Shown: positions 8,375 through 16,669, counted from the stretch's first letter. The stretch is 64,000 nt of DNA from Thalassospira sp. (GCF_002709775.1 NZ_PAQR01000054.1:62001-126000); one strand, 5' to 3'. Notes: generated by a model not told the origin, from the sequence alone. Made by a program: numbers and translations.

Positions 8375-9172
8375 ATGTTTAAGACCCTTGGCAGGCTTGC
8401 TGTTGCAAGCGCCTGCGTGCTGTCGGCAGCCATGCCGGCACAAGCACATTTTCAGTTGGCTTACACGCCGGAAGTAAACGTGACCAAGGCCGGGGATCAG
8501 CCCGTTAAGCTGATTTTCTGGCATCCTTTCGAAAATGGTCATGTCATGGATATGGCAGAACCGCTTGAGTTCTATGCGGTTAATCGCGGCGAGAAACTCG
8601 ATTTAAAATCAACGCTTTCACCAATTACCTTCACCGGAATTGCGAACTCGGCCGCGGCTTATGACGCGACCTTGACGCTTCGCCGCAGTGGCGATTACGT
8701 GATGGTTGTTGTGCCAAGCCCGTATTACGAAGAAAGCGAAGATATCTTCATCCAGCAGATCACGAAATCCTATGTGAACCGCAACGAAATCCCGACCGAC
8801 TGGATGGAGCCGCAAGGTCTTAAGACCGAAATCCTGCCGCTTAACCGACCGACCAATATTATTGCCGGTTCGACCTTTACTGGTCGTGTGCTGAGCGAAG
8901 GGCAACCTGTTGCCGGGGTTGAGGTTGAAATCGAATATATGGCCGCAGAACCCGATATGGCCAGCAATGCGCCCAAGGGGCCTACGGCATCGCCAATGCC
9001 AGGCGGTGCCGTGGTGGTGATTTCTGATGAAAACGGGTATTTCACTTTTGGTGTCCCCAAAGCAGGGTTTTGGGGATTTGCAGCACTTGGCAGCGGCCCT
9101 GAAAAAGAATTTCAGGGTAAGGAACTTTCACAGGATGCAGTCCTGTGGGTTCGCGCCTATGATGTGAAATAG
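8375..9172 (+). CDS. NikK-like (DUF4198) exported metal-binding component of an ECF cobalt transporter
   Basis: This 265-residue exported protein of the DUF4198/NikK group serves as an accessory of Cbi/Nik-type ECF transporters. The signal peptide spans residues 1-24 and ends AQA|HFQ, leaving histidine at the mature N-terminus. The mature part has beta-rich regions, including FWHPFENGHVMDM near residue 48 (two His and two Met, potential ligands) and VPSPYYEESED near 113. A C-terminal immunoglobulin-like domain follows (GRVLSEGQPVAGVEVEIEY near 168, then DENGYFTFGVPKAG). It is the first gene behind the B12 riboswitch, with a GAGAAAGAGA ribosome site. cbiM follows 16 bases later. A paralogue lies at 14132-14917. 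Confidence 0.85.
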   Translation: MFKTLGRLAVASACVLSAAMPAQAHFQLAYTPEVNVTKAGDQPVKLIFWHPFENGHVMDMAEPLEFYAVNRGEKLDLKSTLSPITFTGIANSAAAYDATLTLRRSGDYVMVVVPSPYYEESEDIFIQQITKSYVNRNEIPTDWMEPQGLKTEILPLNRPTNIIAGSTFTGRVLSEGQPVAGVEVEIEYMAAEPDMASNAPKGPTASPMPGGAVVVISDENGYFTFGVPKAGFWGFAALGSGPEKEFQGKELSQDAVLWVRAYDVK

Positions 9173-9188
9173 GCGAGGGACAAAACAG

Positions 9189-9863
9189 ATGCATATTGTT
9201 GATGGTGCGCTGGCACCGGAAGTTTTGATTGGCGGGGGTGTTCTTGCGGTTGCCGGGCTTGGCCTTGGGTTGCGCAAACTGCCAATCGATAAAATTCCCG
9301 CAACCGGGGTTTTATCGGCAACATTCTTTGTTGCCTCGCTCATTCATGTGCCGGTGGGACCATCCAGTGTGCATCTGATCATGAGCGGTCTTGCCGGGCT
9401 GGTGCTTGGCTGGACCGCATTTCCTGCACTTTTCGTCGGGCTTCTGCTGCAAGCAATTTTCTTTGGTTTTGGCGGCTTGACGGTTCTTGGCGTCAATACG
9501 GTCAATATCGCGTTTCCAGCCGTACTTGCGGGGCTTTTGTTCCGGGGCATGGTGTCACGCAGTAATCCGGTCACGGCCGCTGTACTTGGCGGATGTGCCG
9601 GTGCATTTTCCATTGCGCTCACGACTGTGTTTGTCGCGATTTCTCTGGCGCTTTCCGGTGATGGCTTTGTCCCGGCGGCCAAGCTGGTCTTCTTTGCCCA
9701 TATCCCGATCATGGTGGTCGAGGGGCTGGTATCTGCAGCCGCCGTCTATCTGATCGCAAAGGTCAAACCGGCCTTGCTGCAACCGGCAGACCCGATATCG
9801 GACTTCCAGATGCAGGCGGCGGCCTTGCGCGCCAAACAGGCGGGTGAGGCATCCAATGGCTAA
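9189..9863 (+). CDS. cbiM: Cobalt/nickel ECF transporter substrate-binding membrane subunit CbiM/NikM
   Basis: This 224-residue S-component starts MHIVDGAL. The Met amine, His2 and nearby residues form the metal site in this family, so the start is certain. About six membrane helices follow. Conserved segments include HVPVGPSSVHLIMSGL near residue 57 (three His), GFGGLTVLGVNT near 95, and AHIPIMVVEGL near 168. It captures Co2+ or Ni2+ and works with CbiQ and the CbiO ATPase. The B12 riboswitch upstream favours cobalt. It overlaps the nikL-like gene by eight bases. Confidence 0.95.
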   Translation: MHIVDGALAPEVLIGGGVLAVAGLGLGLRKLPIDKIPATGVLSATFFVASLIHVPVGPSSVHLIMSGLAGLVLGWTAFPALFVGLLLQAIFFGFGGLTVLGVNTVNIAFPAVLAGLLFRGMVSRSNPVTAAVLGGCAGAFSIALTTVFVAISLALSGDGFVPAAKLVFFAHIPIMVVEGLVSAAAVYLIAKVKPALLQPADPISDFQMQAAALRAKQAGEASNG

Positions 9864-10452
9864 GTCACTTACGATGATGGTGGCGCTGGGCATGCTTGTG
9901 CTTGTCGGTACCCCAGCACAGGCGCACAAGGTCATTGCGTCTGTCTTTCCCAGTGGCGCGAACGTCGAAGGCGAGATCGGCTTTTCCAACGGCGTCATGG
10001 CCGAGAATACGCTGGTTGAAATCTTTGATCCGCAAGGCAACAAGATCGACGAAGTCATCACTGATGGCGATGGCTTCTTTGTCTACACGCCAAGCCAGAA
10101 GGTCGATTTGCGTTTTCGTGCGGATCTCGGGGCTGGGCATGTGGCCGAGGCCACTTTTGCCATCGCGGAGTTATCAGGCAGTGATAGCACCAAGACAGCT
10201 GCATCTTCGCAGGCGCCAGTTGCGTCGGCCGGTGGTTCTGGCACGGGATCCGCTATTACCCGTGAACAGGAAGAGATCATCGCCACCATTGTCCGGGATG
10301 AATTGCGTCCGCTGCGGCGTGAAATCACGGCCTACAAGGAAAAGAATGATCTTCAATCGATTCTTGGCGGCATTGGCTATATATTCGGTGCCTTCGGGAT
10401 CATCTATTACATCGCAGCGCGACGGCTAAGAGCAAAAGCACCCAAAGCATGA
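9856..10452 (+). CDS. NikL-like accessory subunit of the ECF cobalt transporter
   Basis: This 198-residue protein has a signal peptide of about 23 residues ending AQA|HKV, again leaving histidine first. A carboxypeptidase-regulatory-like beta domain follows (VEIFDPQGNKIDEV, then DGDGFFVYTP). Next come a flexible Ser/Ala/Gly linker (~residues 115-135), a helical stretch with RDELRPLRREITAYKEKND, and a C-terminal membrane helix with ILGGIGYIFGAFGI near 173-190. The NikL family accompanies NikM in Gram-negative ECF transporters. The ATG at 9856 overlaps the end of cbiM, and its own TGA overlaps the cbiQ start by four bases, so translation is coupled. A paralogue is at 13409-14062. Confidence 0.85.
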   Translation: MAKSLTMMVALGMLVLVGTPAQAHKVIASVFPSGANVEGEIGFSNGVMAENTLVEIFDPQGNKIDEVITDGDGFFVYTPSQKVDLRFRADLGAGHVAEATFAIAELSGSDSTKTAASSQAPVASAGGSGTGSAITREQEEIIATIVRDELRPLRREITAYKEKNDLQSILGGIGYIFGAFGIIYYIAARRLRAKAPKA

Positions 10453-11246
10453 GCCATCTTTTCGGACATGACCAACCCTTGAACGTCAGGGCAGGTGGCG
10501 GACAAACACCGTCATTTGTCGGGGCGTTCGATCCAAGGGTTCGGGTGGTCGCGGCCTGTGTTTTTGCAATTATCGTGGTGGCCCTGCATCAGATCGAGTT
10601 TGCCTTGGGTGCGCTGGGGCTTGCTGCCATCACCATGAGCCTCACCGACCTGCCGCTGCGCGTTACGTTAAAACGCATGGCGGCGATGGATGGCTTTATC
10701 ATTGTGATGTTGGTGATGCTGCCCTTTACGACACCCGGCACACCGATGTTCACCATCCTTGGGGCAGAGGCCAGTCAGGAAGGCCTGATGCATGCCGTTC
10801 TGGTCGGCATTCGTGCCAATGCGGTTGTCCTGATGATGCTAAGCCTGCTGTCGGGGATGACGCCGGTTGCACTGGGGCATACGCTTTATCGTTTGAAATG
10901 CCCGCCCGTGCTTGTGCATCTGATGATGTTCACGGTGCGCTATATTTCGGTGCTGCATGATGAATATCACCGTCTGCGCATGGCGATGAAACTGCGCGGG
11001 TTCAAGGCACGCAACAATGCCCATACTTACCGGTCATTCGGCTATCTGTTTGGTATGCTGGTGGTCCGGTCGCTTGAGCGGGCCGAGCGCGTGTTGGAGG
11101 CCATGAAATGCCGTGGGTTTAGTGGTCATTTTCCGATGATTGATGATATGGCGTTCCGCCGGCGCGATGGTGTGTTTGCCGTTTTTTTCCTCGCGCTGAT
11201 TGCTGCTCTGGTCATTCTGGATCGAACTTATGTCTTCGCTTATTGA
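10449..11246 (+). CDS. cbiQ: ECF transporter transmembrane subunit CbiQ
   Basis: This 265-residue T-component couples the ATPase to CbiM. About five or six membrane helices are present. The two short coupling-helix motifs of the family appear as MKLRGFKAR near residue 180 and MKCRGFSGH near residue 218 (Ala/Cys-Arg-Gly type). Before them comes the conserved stretch HLMMFTVRYISVLHDEYHRLR. The start overlaps the nikL-like stop (ATGA), and the end overlaps the cbiO start by 17 bases. The operon is tightly packed and governed by the upstream B12 riboswitch. Confidence 0.93.
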   Translation: MSHLFGHDQPLNVRAGGGQTPSFVGAFDPRVRVVAACVFAIIVVALHQIEFALGALGLAAITMSLTDLPLRVTLKRMAAMDGFIIVMLVMLPFTTPGTPMFTILGAEASQEGLMHAVLVGIRANAVVLMMLSLLSGMTPVALGHTLYRLKCPPVLVHLMMFTVRYISVLHDEYHRLRMAMKLRGFKARNNAHTYRSFGYLFGMLVVRSLERAERVLEAMKCRGFSGHFPMIDDMAFRRRDGVFAVFFLALIAALVILDRTYVFAY

Positions 11247-11937
11247 GCTAAATAATATTTCCTATGGCTATCGGGCAGGCCAGAACGTGCTGGATCGCGT
11301 CAGTCTGACGCTTGATCCGGGCGAACGGCTGTTTTTGGCCGGGCCGAACGGCGCTGGTAAAAGCACGCTGCTGCGCATTCTGGTTGGTCTGATCAAACCG
11401 CATGCAGGCGAAATTCGAGCCTTTGGCACCCCCCGCGTGACGGATGCCGAATTTCATGACTTGCGTTGCCGGGTTGGCTTTATTGTTCAGGATCCCGATG
11501 ATCAGTTGTTCTGCCCGACCGTGATCGAGGATATTGCCTTTGGCCCGCTAAACCTTGGTGCCAGCCGCGAAGAGGCACTTGCGATCGTTGACGAGGTGCT
11601 TGATCAGCTGCATCTCAAACATTTACGCGAACGGATCACCCATGAACTTTCGGGGGGTGAGAAACGTTTGGTCTCGGTGGCGGCGGTCCTCGCGATGAAG
11701 CCCGATGTCTTGTTGCTCGATGAGCCGACCAATGCGCTTGATGAAGAAAACATGCGTCGGCTTGAGGAAATCCTGTTGGGGTTGCCGCAAGCCATGATCC
11801 TGGTTTCGCATGATCCGCATTTCCGGCGTAAGCTTGCCACACGTATCATCGAACTACGCACGGGCAAGATGCTTGAATTGCCGCAAAAGAAATGTACTGC
11901 TGGTGAGCGCGCCAAACAGGCCGAGGACGCATCCTGA
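11230..11937 (+). CDS. cbiO: Cobalt ECF transporter ATP-binding subunit CbiO
   Basis: This 235-residue ABC ATPase contains Walker A GPNGAGKST near residue 38, the Q-loop VQDPDDQLFCPTV near 87, the signature LSGGEKR near 138, Walker B VLLLDEPTNALD near 160, and the switch His in LVSHDPHF near 194. The D-D-Q-L-F pattern after the Q-loop is typical of CbiO/EcfA. The ATG at 11230 lies inside the end of cbiQ. It is a single ATPase gene, so CbiO probably acts as a homodimer. The gene is 38 bases from the MFS gene that follows on the same strand. Confidence 0.95.
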   Translation: MSSLIELNNISYGYRAGQNVLDRVSLTLDPGERLFLAGPNGAGKSTLLRILVGLIKPHAGEIRAFGTPRVTDAEFHDLRCRVGFIVQDPDDQLFCPTVIEDIAFGPLNLGASREEALAIVDEVLDQLHLKHLRERITHELSGGEKRLVSVAAVLAMKPDVLLLDEPTNALDEENMRRLEEILLGLPQAMILVSHDPHFRRKLATRIIELRTGKMLELPQKKCTAGERAKQAEDAS

Positions 11938-11974
11938 GAGGCCAAATCCCGCATGTGAGCATGAAAGGGCGGTG

Positions 11975-13390
11975 ATGACGTCAAGCATATCTCCGTTTTC
12001 CCAACCGGCCTTTCGCCATTTGTTTGCGGCCCAAATTACGTCCTTGATCGGGACGGGGCTGACGACGGTGGCGCTTTCGCTTTTGGCTTATGATCTTGCA
12101 GGCGACGATGCAGGCCGGGTGCTAGGTTCCATCCTTGTTTTGAAAATGGTGGCTTATCTTGCGATCGCGCCGATCGCAGGCGGCATGGCGCATTTGCTAC
12201 CTCGTCGGCTATGGCTAGTCGGGCTGGATGTGTTGCGGGCCGCAGTTGTGCTGTGCCTACCATTCGTTGACCAGGTCTGGCAGATTTTTGTTCTTGTTTT
12301 TGTCGTCAATGCGGCCTCTGCCGCCTTCACGCCGGTATTCCAGGCGATCATTCCGGAAATCCTCCCCGACGAGAAGGCATATACCAAGGGTCTGTCATTT
12401 GCCCGGTTGGCCTATGATCTTGAAAATCTGGTCAGTCCGGCGCTGACGGCAGCACTCTTGGTGGTTTGGTCATTTGACAGCTTGTTCATGGCCAACAGCC
12501 TGACTTTCGCGATTTCCGCACTTCTGATCGTGACCGCCCGTGTTCCACAAGCAGCACCAACTGATCGGGTTGGCGGCGTCTACGCCAATACGATTTTTGG
12601 CATTGCTTCGTACTTGAAAACGCCACGCCTGCGGGGGCTTCTGGCGGTGTATTTTGCCGTGTCATCCGTCGGTGCGATGATCATTGTCAATACGGTGGTT
12701 TTGACCCGCGGTGTTTTGGGTGGCTCGGAATTGTTGACCACAAGCTTTTTGGCCTGTGCCGGTGCCGGGTCGATGTGTGCGGCATTCATGATCCCGCGTC
12801 TGATCGAACGGTTAGGTGAGCGGCCTTTGATGCTTATGGGGATTGTCGCTGCTGCTAATGCGATGATCTTGGGCGGTGCTTTGATGATGGCCGGGGGCGC
12901 ATCGGTTGCGGCTTACGCTATCCTGTGGGCTATCGCCGGGGCTGGGACCACATTTGCCCAGACGCCCGGTGGGCGGCTTGTCCAGCGTTCTGCCAGCGAC
13001 GGGGATCGTTCTGCGTTCTTTGCTGCCAACTTCGCGCTTTCACACGGTGGCTGGCTATTTGCCTATGGGATTGTCGGGTGGCTTGGCAGTCTGGCCGATC
13101 TTTCGGTAGCGTTTCTGGCATCGGGTGGTTTGGCGTTCGTGGCGACTGTCGTTGCCGTAACCCTTTGGCCCAAGGAAGACAGGCAGGAAATCCGCCACAG
13201 TCATCCGGGGTTCTGGCATGAACATCCCCATGATCACAATGATCCGCATCATGTCCATGTACATGAGCACGATGGGGGTAGTGAGAAACATCGCCATCGG
13301 CACTACCACCCGCCGGTCACGCACAAGCATCGCTTTGTCATCGACAGCCATCACACCAAATGGCCGATGGAAAGTGGGGATCGGGTTTGA
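11975..13390 (+). CDS. MFS permease with histidine-rich C-terminal tail (NreB-like nickel/cobalt exporter candidate)
   Basis: This protein of about 471 residues begins with a 12-helix MFS core (residues ~10-405). It then carries a cytoplasmic tail of about 65 residues with 19 histidines, including EHPHDHNDPHHVHVHEHD and KHRHRHYHPPVTHKH. His-rich tails on MFS carriers are known from NreB-type nickel-resistance exporters. Because the gene lies 38 bases behind cbiO, on the same strand and possibly in the same B12-controlled transcript, efflux of cobalt or nickel is likely. An uptake or storage role for the tail cannot be excluded. The start is ATG 11975 (or GTG 11972) behind AAAGGGCGG. It is convergent with the second nikL copy, with 18 bases between. 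Confidence 0.82.
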   Translation: MTSSISPFSQPAFRHLFAAQITSLIGTGLTTVALSLLAYDLAGDDAGRVLGSILVLKMVAYLAIAPIAGGMAHLLPRRLWLVGLDVLRAAVVLCLPFVDQVWQIFVLVFVVNAASAAFTPVFQAIIPEILPDEKAYTKGLSFARLAYDLENLVSPALTAALLVVWSFDSLFMANSLTFAISALLIVTARVPQAAPTDRVGGVYANTIFGIASYLKTPRLRGLLAVYFAVSSVGAMIIVNTVVLTRGVLGGSELLTTSFLACAGAGSMCAAFMIPRLIERLGERPLMLMGIVAAANAMILGGALMMAGGASVAAYAILWAIAGAGTTFAQTPGGRLVQRSASDGDRSAFFAANFALSHGGWLFAYGIVGWLGSLADLSVAFLASGGLAFVATVVAVTLWPKEDRQEIRHSHPGFWHEHPHDHNDPHHVHVHEHDGGSEKHRHRHYHPPVTHKHRFVIDSHHTKWPMESGDRV

Positions 13391-13408
13391 GCCGAAAGTG
13401 AGGAACCC

Positions 13409-14062
13409 TCACTTTCCGGTTTGGCGGCGTGCCATGAGCCACGCAGATACGCCAAAGATCCCCATGATCATGCCGATCCCGCCCAGAATATCCGACAGTC
13501 GAACATCATTACGATAGGCATTGACCTCTTCACGAAGCGGGCCGATTTGGCGGGCGACAGCGTGATTGATCAGTGTGCTGAGCTCGTCATGTGACAGGGC
13601 TTGAAGGCCATTCTTTGAAATGTATAAGGATTGCGGTTCGGTTGCTGACGCGTCGGTTTCGTCCATGCTGTCGGGATCTGCGCTGTCGACTTGTGTCACG
13701 GTCACATTGGTTTCTGAACCCGCAACCGGCAGATGTTCGGCAAACTCGTCAGCCCGCAGGGCAAAGGACGCGACGTGGCCATCACCGGTGTTGGTGAAAA
13801 CCGTGTAGTCCGCTCGGTGGCTGACGGTGAAGGCAAAGCTGCCCTGGTCGTCGGTTTTGGTGGTGAACAGGATGCGATCATCCGTACCATGCAGTTCGAT
13901 CAGTGCCTGACGGGCACGCGTACCACCAGTGAAATAGACATATCCCTCGATCGTGTCGCCGTTACTCATGGCAAACACATTGAGATTGTGCGCCATCGCT
14001 GTGCTGACGGGCAGGGCAAAAGCAAGCAGTAACGCGAAAAACAGGGGGCGAAAGAATGTCAT
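13409..14062 (-). CDS. Second NikL-like protein, without adjacent transporter core
   Basis: This 217-residue paralogue of the protein at 9856 has a signal peptide of about 24 residues ending AMA|HNL. Next come a beta domain (GYVYFTGGTRARQALIEL, then DDQGSFAFTV), an acidic linker (~residues 130-150), and helical PLREEVNAYRNDVR. A C-terminal membrane helix with LGGIGMIMGIFG follows. The two copies share this last motif almost exactly. It lies on the minus strand after the second nikK copy (70-base gap), so the pair forms its own operon. No cbiM, cbiQ or cbiO accompanies it. The start is uncertain: ATG 14062 or ATG 14077, neither with a strong ribosome site. Confidence 0.78.
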   Translation of the reverse strand: MTFFRPLFFALLLAFALPVSTAMAHNLNVFAMSNGDTIEGYVYFTGGTRARQALIELHGTDDRILFTTKTDDQGSFAFTVSHRADYTVFTNTGDGHVASFALRADEFAEHLPVAGSETNVTVTQVDSADPDSMDETDASATEPQSLYISKNGLQALSHDELSTLINHAVARQIGPLREEVNAYRNDVRLSDILGGIGMIMGIFGVSAWLMARRQTGK

Positions 14063-14131
14063 GTCAAAACCGGGCATCAGGGAAAACAGGGGTAAAGGAA
14101 CGGGCAGGTGGTGCGCACCTGCCCGGCAAAC

Positions 14132-14917
14132 TCAGTCCATCAGATCGGTCTTGACCCACAGAACACCGCCGCGTTCAACGGGAACCTGATTGTTGGTATC
14201 AGGCGCGGCCATGGTGCCATCCTCAATCAGGGCGGCAAACACCCACCAGCCGTCCTTTGGCATGGCGTAATGGAAGATGCCGTTGGCGTCGGCCTTGGTC
14301 ACCTGGGTGGCAAAGGTCGCGTTGGGAAGATCGATACTGCCGTCATTGGCATATTCGACTTCAACTTCGGCAAACGGGACAGGTTCGCCGTTGTGACGCA
14401 CCATGCCCGAAAAGACATTGCCCGCCCAAATGCCATAGGGGCGGGTGAGGGGCTCGATCTCGACCGGGAAGCCGACCATCTGATCCCAGTCTTCGCCCGC
14501 GTCATAGGCATCAATGATCGTCTTGGTGTACTGGATGATGAATTTGCCTTCGGCGGGTTCGTAATAGGGGACCGGCTCGACGAAGAAGGCGTAACCACCC
14601 GGGGCCTTTAATTGTACTTCGGCATCAAAGGCCGACATACCATCGACTTCCTTGGCGGTCAGGCGATCAAGCAGGTCTGTTTTGGTGCCATTGAACTGCA
14701 TGCCGAACTGTAGCGGCTTTTCCATTGTCATCGCCGGGCCATTGGTCATCGGATGAGTGAAGGTCAGATCAAACGTGACCGTACGACCGGTTTCCTGATC
14801 AACCACATTGGTCGAGGGGATCATCTTCTGGAAATGCGCGTGCGCCACGCTGGTGCTGGTTGTAGCGATGATCAGTGACAGGGACAGCTTGGAAAATAGT
14901 CCGGAGGCGAGGGACAT
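14132..14917 (-). CDS. Second NikK-like (DUF4198) exported protein
   Basis: This 261-residue protein has a signal peptide of about 27 residues ending AHA|HFQKM. The mature protein again begins His-Phe-Gln. It shows the same domain plan as the protein at 8375: an N-terminal domain with FTHPMTNGPAMTMEKP near residue 51 (one His, three Met), VEPVPYYEPAEGKF near 113, and a C-terminal beta domain with NGEPVPFAEVEVEY near 178 and ANGIFHYAMPKDGWW near 212. The ATG at 14917 follows AAAGGACC. It is first in the two-gene minus-strand operon. An inverted repeat 76 bases upstream (14993-15019) may be its operator. Confidence 0.84.
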   Translation of the reverse strand: MSLASGLFSKLSLSLIIATTSTSVAHAHFQKMIPSTNVVDQETGRTVTFDLTFTHPMTNGPAMTMEKPLQFGMQFNGTKTDLLDRLTAKEVDGMSAFDAEVQLKAPGGYAFFVEPVPYYEPAEGKFIIQYTKTIIDAYDAGEDWDQMVGFPVEIEPLTRPYGIWAGNVFSGMVRHNGEPVPFAEVEVEYANDGSIDLPNATFATQVTKADANGIFHYAMPKDGWWVFAALIEDGTMAAPDTNNQVPVERGGVLWVKTDLMD

Positions 14918-14992
14918 GAAAAGGTCCTTTGTTGGGTAATCTTTTTACGCGGATGCCGCAAAGGTTTGCGACATCACTATGATTTAAAACAC

Positions 14993-15019
14993 TTCATACG
15001 AAATTGCAAAAGGTATGAA
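14993..15019. promoter_or_regulatory. Candidate operator upstream of the second nikK-nikL pair
   Basis: TTCATAC at 14993 and GTATGAA at 15013 form a perfect 7-bp inverted repeat with 13 bases between. The sequences resemble the half-sites of the nickel regulator NikR (GTATGA/TCATAC) but in the opposite order, so NikR binding is not established. The repeat lies between two divergent genes. Confidence 0.35.
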
Positions 15020-15135
15020 TCGTTTAATATGATCCTTCCCACTGGAGCTCCAGAAATGGGATTTTCAAAACAACAGACTTGGCCTCTGGTTGTTTTTCGT
15101 TATGGTTTTGCAGTCAAAAACAGGGAGGGTGGGTT

Positions 15136-16629
15136 ATGGAAGTTGTTTACGTATCAAGTGACGGGCAGGACCACTGGATCGACGCAAAATTGCGTCCAAC
15201 CCTGACGCTTGATCAGGCGATTGCGCAAAGCCAGCCGGGTCAGATGATCCGTATGATTGCGGGCGACTATTGCTTTGCGAACCCGCTTCGTTTCCCGCGC
15301 AGTGGGACTGCTGATCAGCCGATCATTGTTCGCGGTGAACCTGATGCGGTGATTGATGCCGGAAAACTCCCCGATCCGTCCGTTTCCGCCAGCAATCCGG
15401 GCAGCAGTGGATACGCCGTTTTTCAGTTGATTGAAGTCGCACATATCCGGTTGGAGCTATTTACCATCAAGCGGGCCTGGCCAAGTGCGGTTTATATCGA
15501 AAATAGCCATGACCTAGCGTTTCGCGATCTTGATATTGCCGAGGGCACCTATGCCTTTTACGCCAACGGCGAACAGACATGGGGCATCTCGATCTCCGAC
15601 TGCCGATGGGTACAGGACCCAAATATCTGGCGTCAGATTCGCTGGGATGAAATCCATGACGGCAAGGATGAAGATGGCAATGTTATCAAGGTCGAATATC
15701 GTTATCTGAACGGTGCCTTCTTTGGATCGGATGACATTATCGGCGATGTCGAGATCATCCGGAACGATATCTGTGACTGCTATAATGGCGTTCGCATGGA
15801 TGTTTCCAGTCACAATCTCGATGCACCGGTTGGCAGCTTTAACCGCGATGTCAGGATCTTTGACAACCGGTTCAGATATATCCGCGACAATCCAGTCGAA
15901 CCGGAAGCCATAGCGGTCGGTTGGTGGATCGGTCGCAACCGGTTTTACAATTGCCACAAGCTGTTTTCCCAGGACGGGGTACGCGGCGGGTTTTGGTATT
16001 ATTTCGGCAATATCTGCTGGTTTGATAGCCGCCCGGGTCCGGAGGGCGATGAATATAACGGCGGGGCTGTTTTCAAACTGGGCAAGGGTGGTTCGGTCGC
16101 ACAGCCCGATTACGTTTCAAACTGTTTTCACAACAGCTTCTTCCTGCGCCAGAAATACATCAAGAAGGGCACAACGCGCGGGCTGACTAATGCGCGTAAC
16201 GCGATTGAGCATGCCGATCCGACCAAACTGCCCGAAGACCTAATGCCACTTGATCAGACTTTCTTTGGCTCGGCAGACAAGCTAGACTTGTCTTCCGATG
16301 GGCCGTTACCGGTGCTGTTTAAAGGTGATCTCGCCAACCATCCGACATATCCGGATGTGTTTGACCCGTATAACGGTGTTTTGAGCGATCCACGGGTATC
16401 AAGCATTCCGCTGTTTGAAGATGGGCTGGGTGGGCGTTTTGATCTTCGCCCGGAACATCGCGAGGGGTATTGCGAAACCTTGCGCATCCCGATGCCAGAT
16501 GGCAGCACATGGAAATGTGATCGCACATTCTGGCCCGGTGCCATCACAGACGGGAACATCTTTGATGGCCCGGATTATGTGCCGGTTGATCTGGATTACA
16601 TTCGCGGTCTGCCGACTTGTGATGAGTAA
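15136..16629 (+). CDS. Right-handed beta-helix repeat protein, function unknown
   Basis: This 497-residue protein has the features of a right-handed parallel beta-helix. The N-terminus reads YVSSDGQD, then LDQAIAQSQPGQMIRMIAGDY (residues ~25-45), the usual cap of pectate-lyase-like proteins. Repeating short strands with Asn/Asp turns follow (VYIENSHDLAFRDLDI, ISISDCRWVQD, VEIIRNDICDCYNGVRM, VRIFDNRFRYIRDNP). No signal peptide is visible, which is unusual for a polysaccharide lyase. It is rich in Trp and paired Cys. The ATG at 15136 follows GGGAGGGTGGG. It stands alone and is divergent from the nikK copy. Carbohydrate binding or cleavage is possible; no catalytic set is recognised. Confidence 0.65.
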   Translation: MEVVYVSSDGQDHWIDAKLRPTLTLDQAIAQSQPGQMIRMIAGDYCFANPLRFPRSGTADQPIIVRGEPDAVIDAGKLPDPSVSASNPGSSGYAVFQLIEVAHIRLELFTIKRAWPSAVYIENSHDLAFRDLDIAEGTYAFYANGEQTWGISISDCRWVQDPNIWRQIRWDEIHDGKDEDGNVIKVEYRYLNGAFFGSDDIIGDVEIIRNDICDCYNGVRMDVSSHNLDAPVGSFNRDVRIFDNRFRYIRDNPVEPEAIAVGWWIGRNRFYNCHKLFSQDGVRGGFWYYFGNICWFDSRPGPEGDEYNGGAVFKLGKGGSVAQPDYVSNCFHNSFFLRQKYIKKGTTRGLTNARNAIEHADPTKLPEDLMPLDQTFFGSADKLDLSSDGPLPVLFKGDLANHPTYPDVFDPYNGVLSDPRVSSIPLFEDGLGGRFDLRPEHREGYCETLRIPMPDGSTWKCDRTFWPGAITDGNIFDGPDYVPVDLDYIRGLPTCDE

Positions 16630-16669
16630 GGCGACGCCATCGTAACGCACCACACCCTCTGTTATGGCC

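Noticed and set aside
14993-15019. A true NikR operator
   Set aside because: The half-sites are in the reverse order and the spacing is 13 instead of 16, so it is reported only as a candidate operator.
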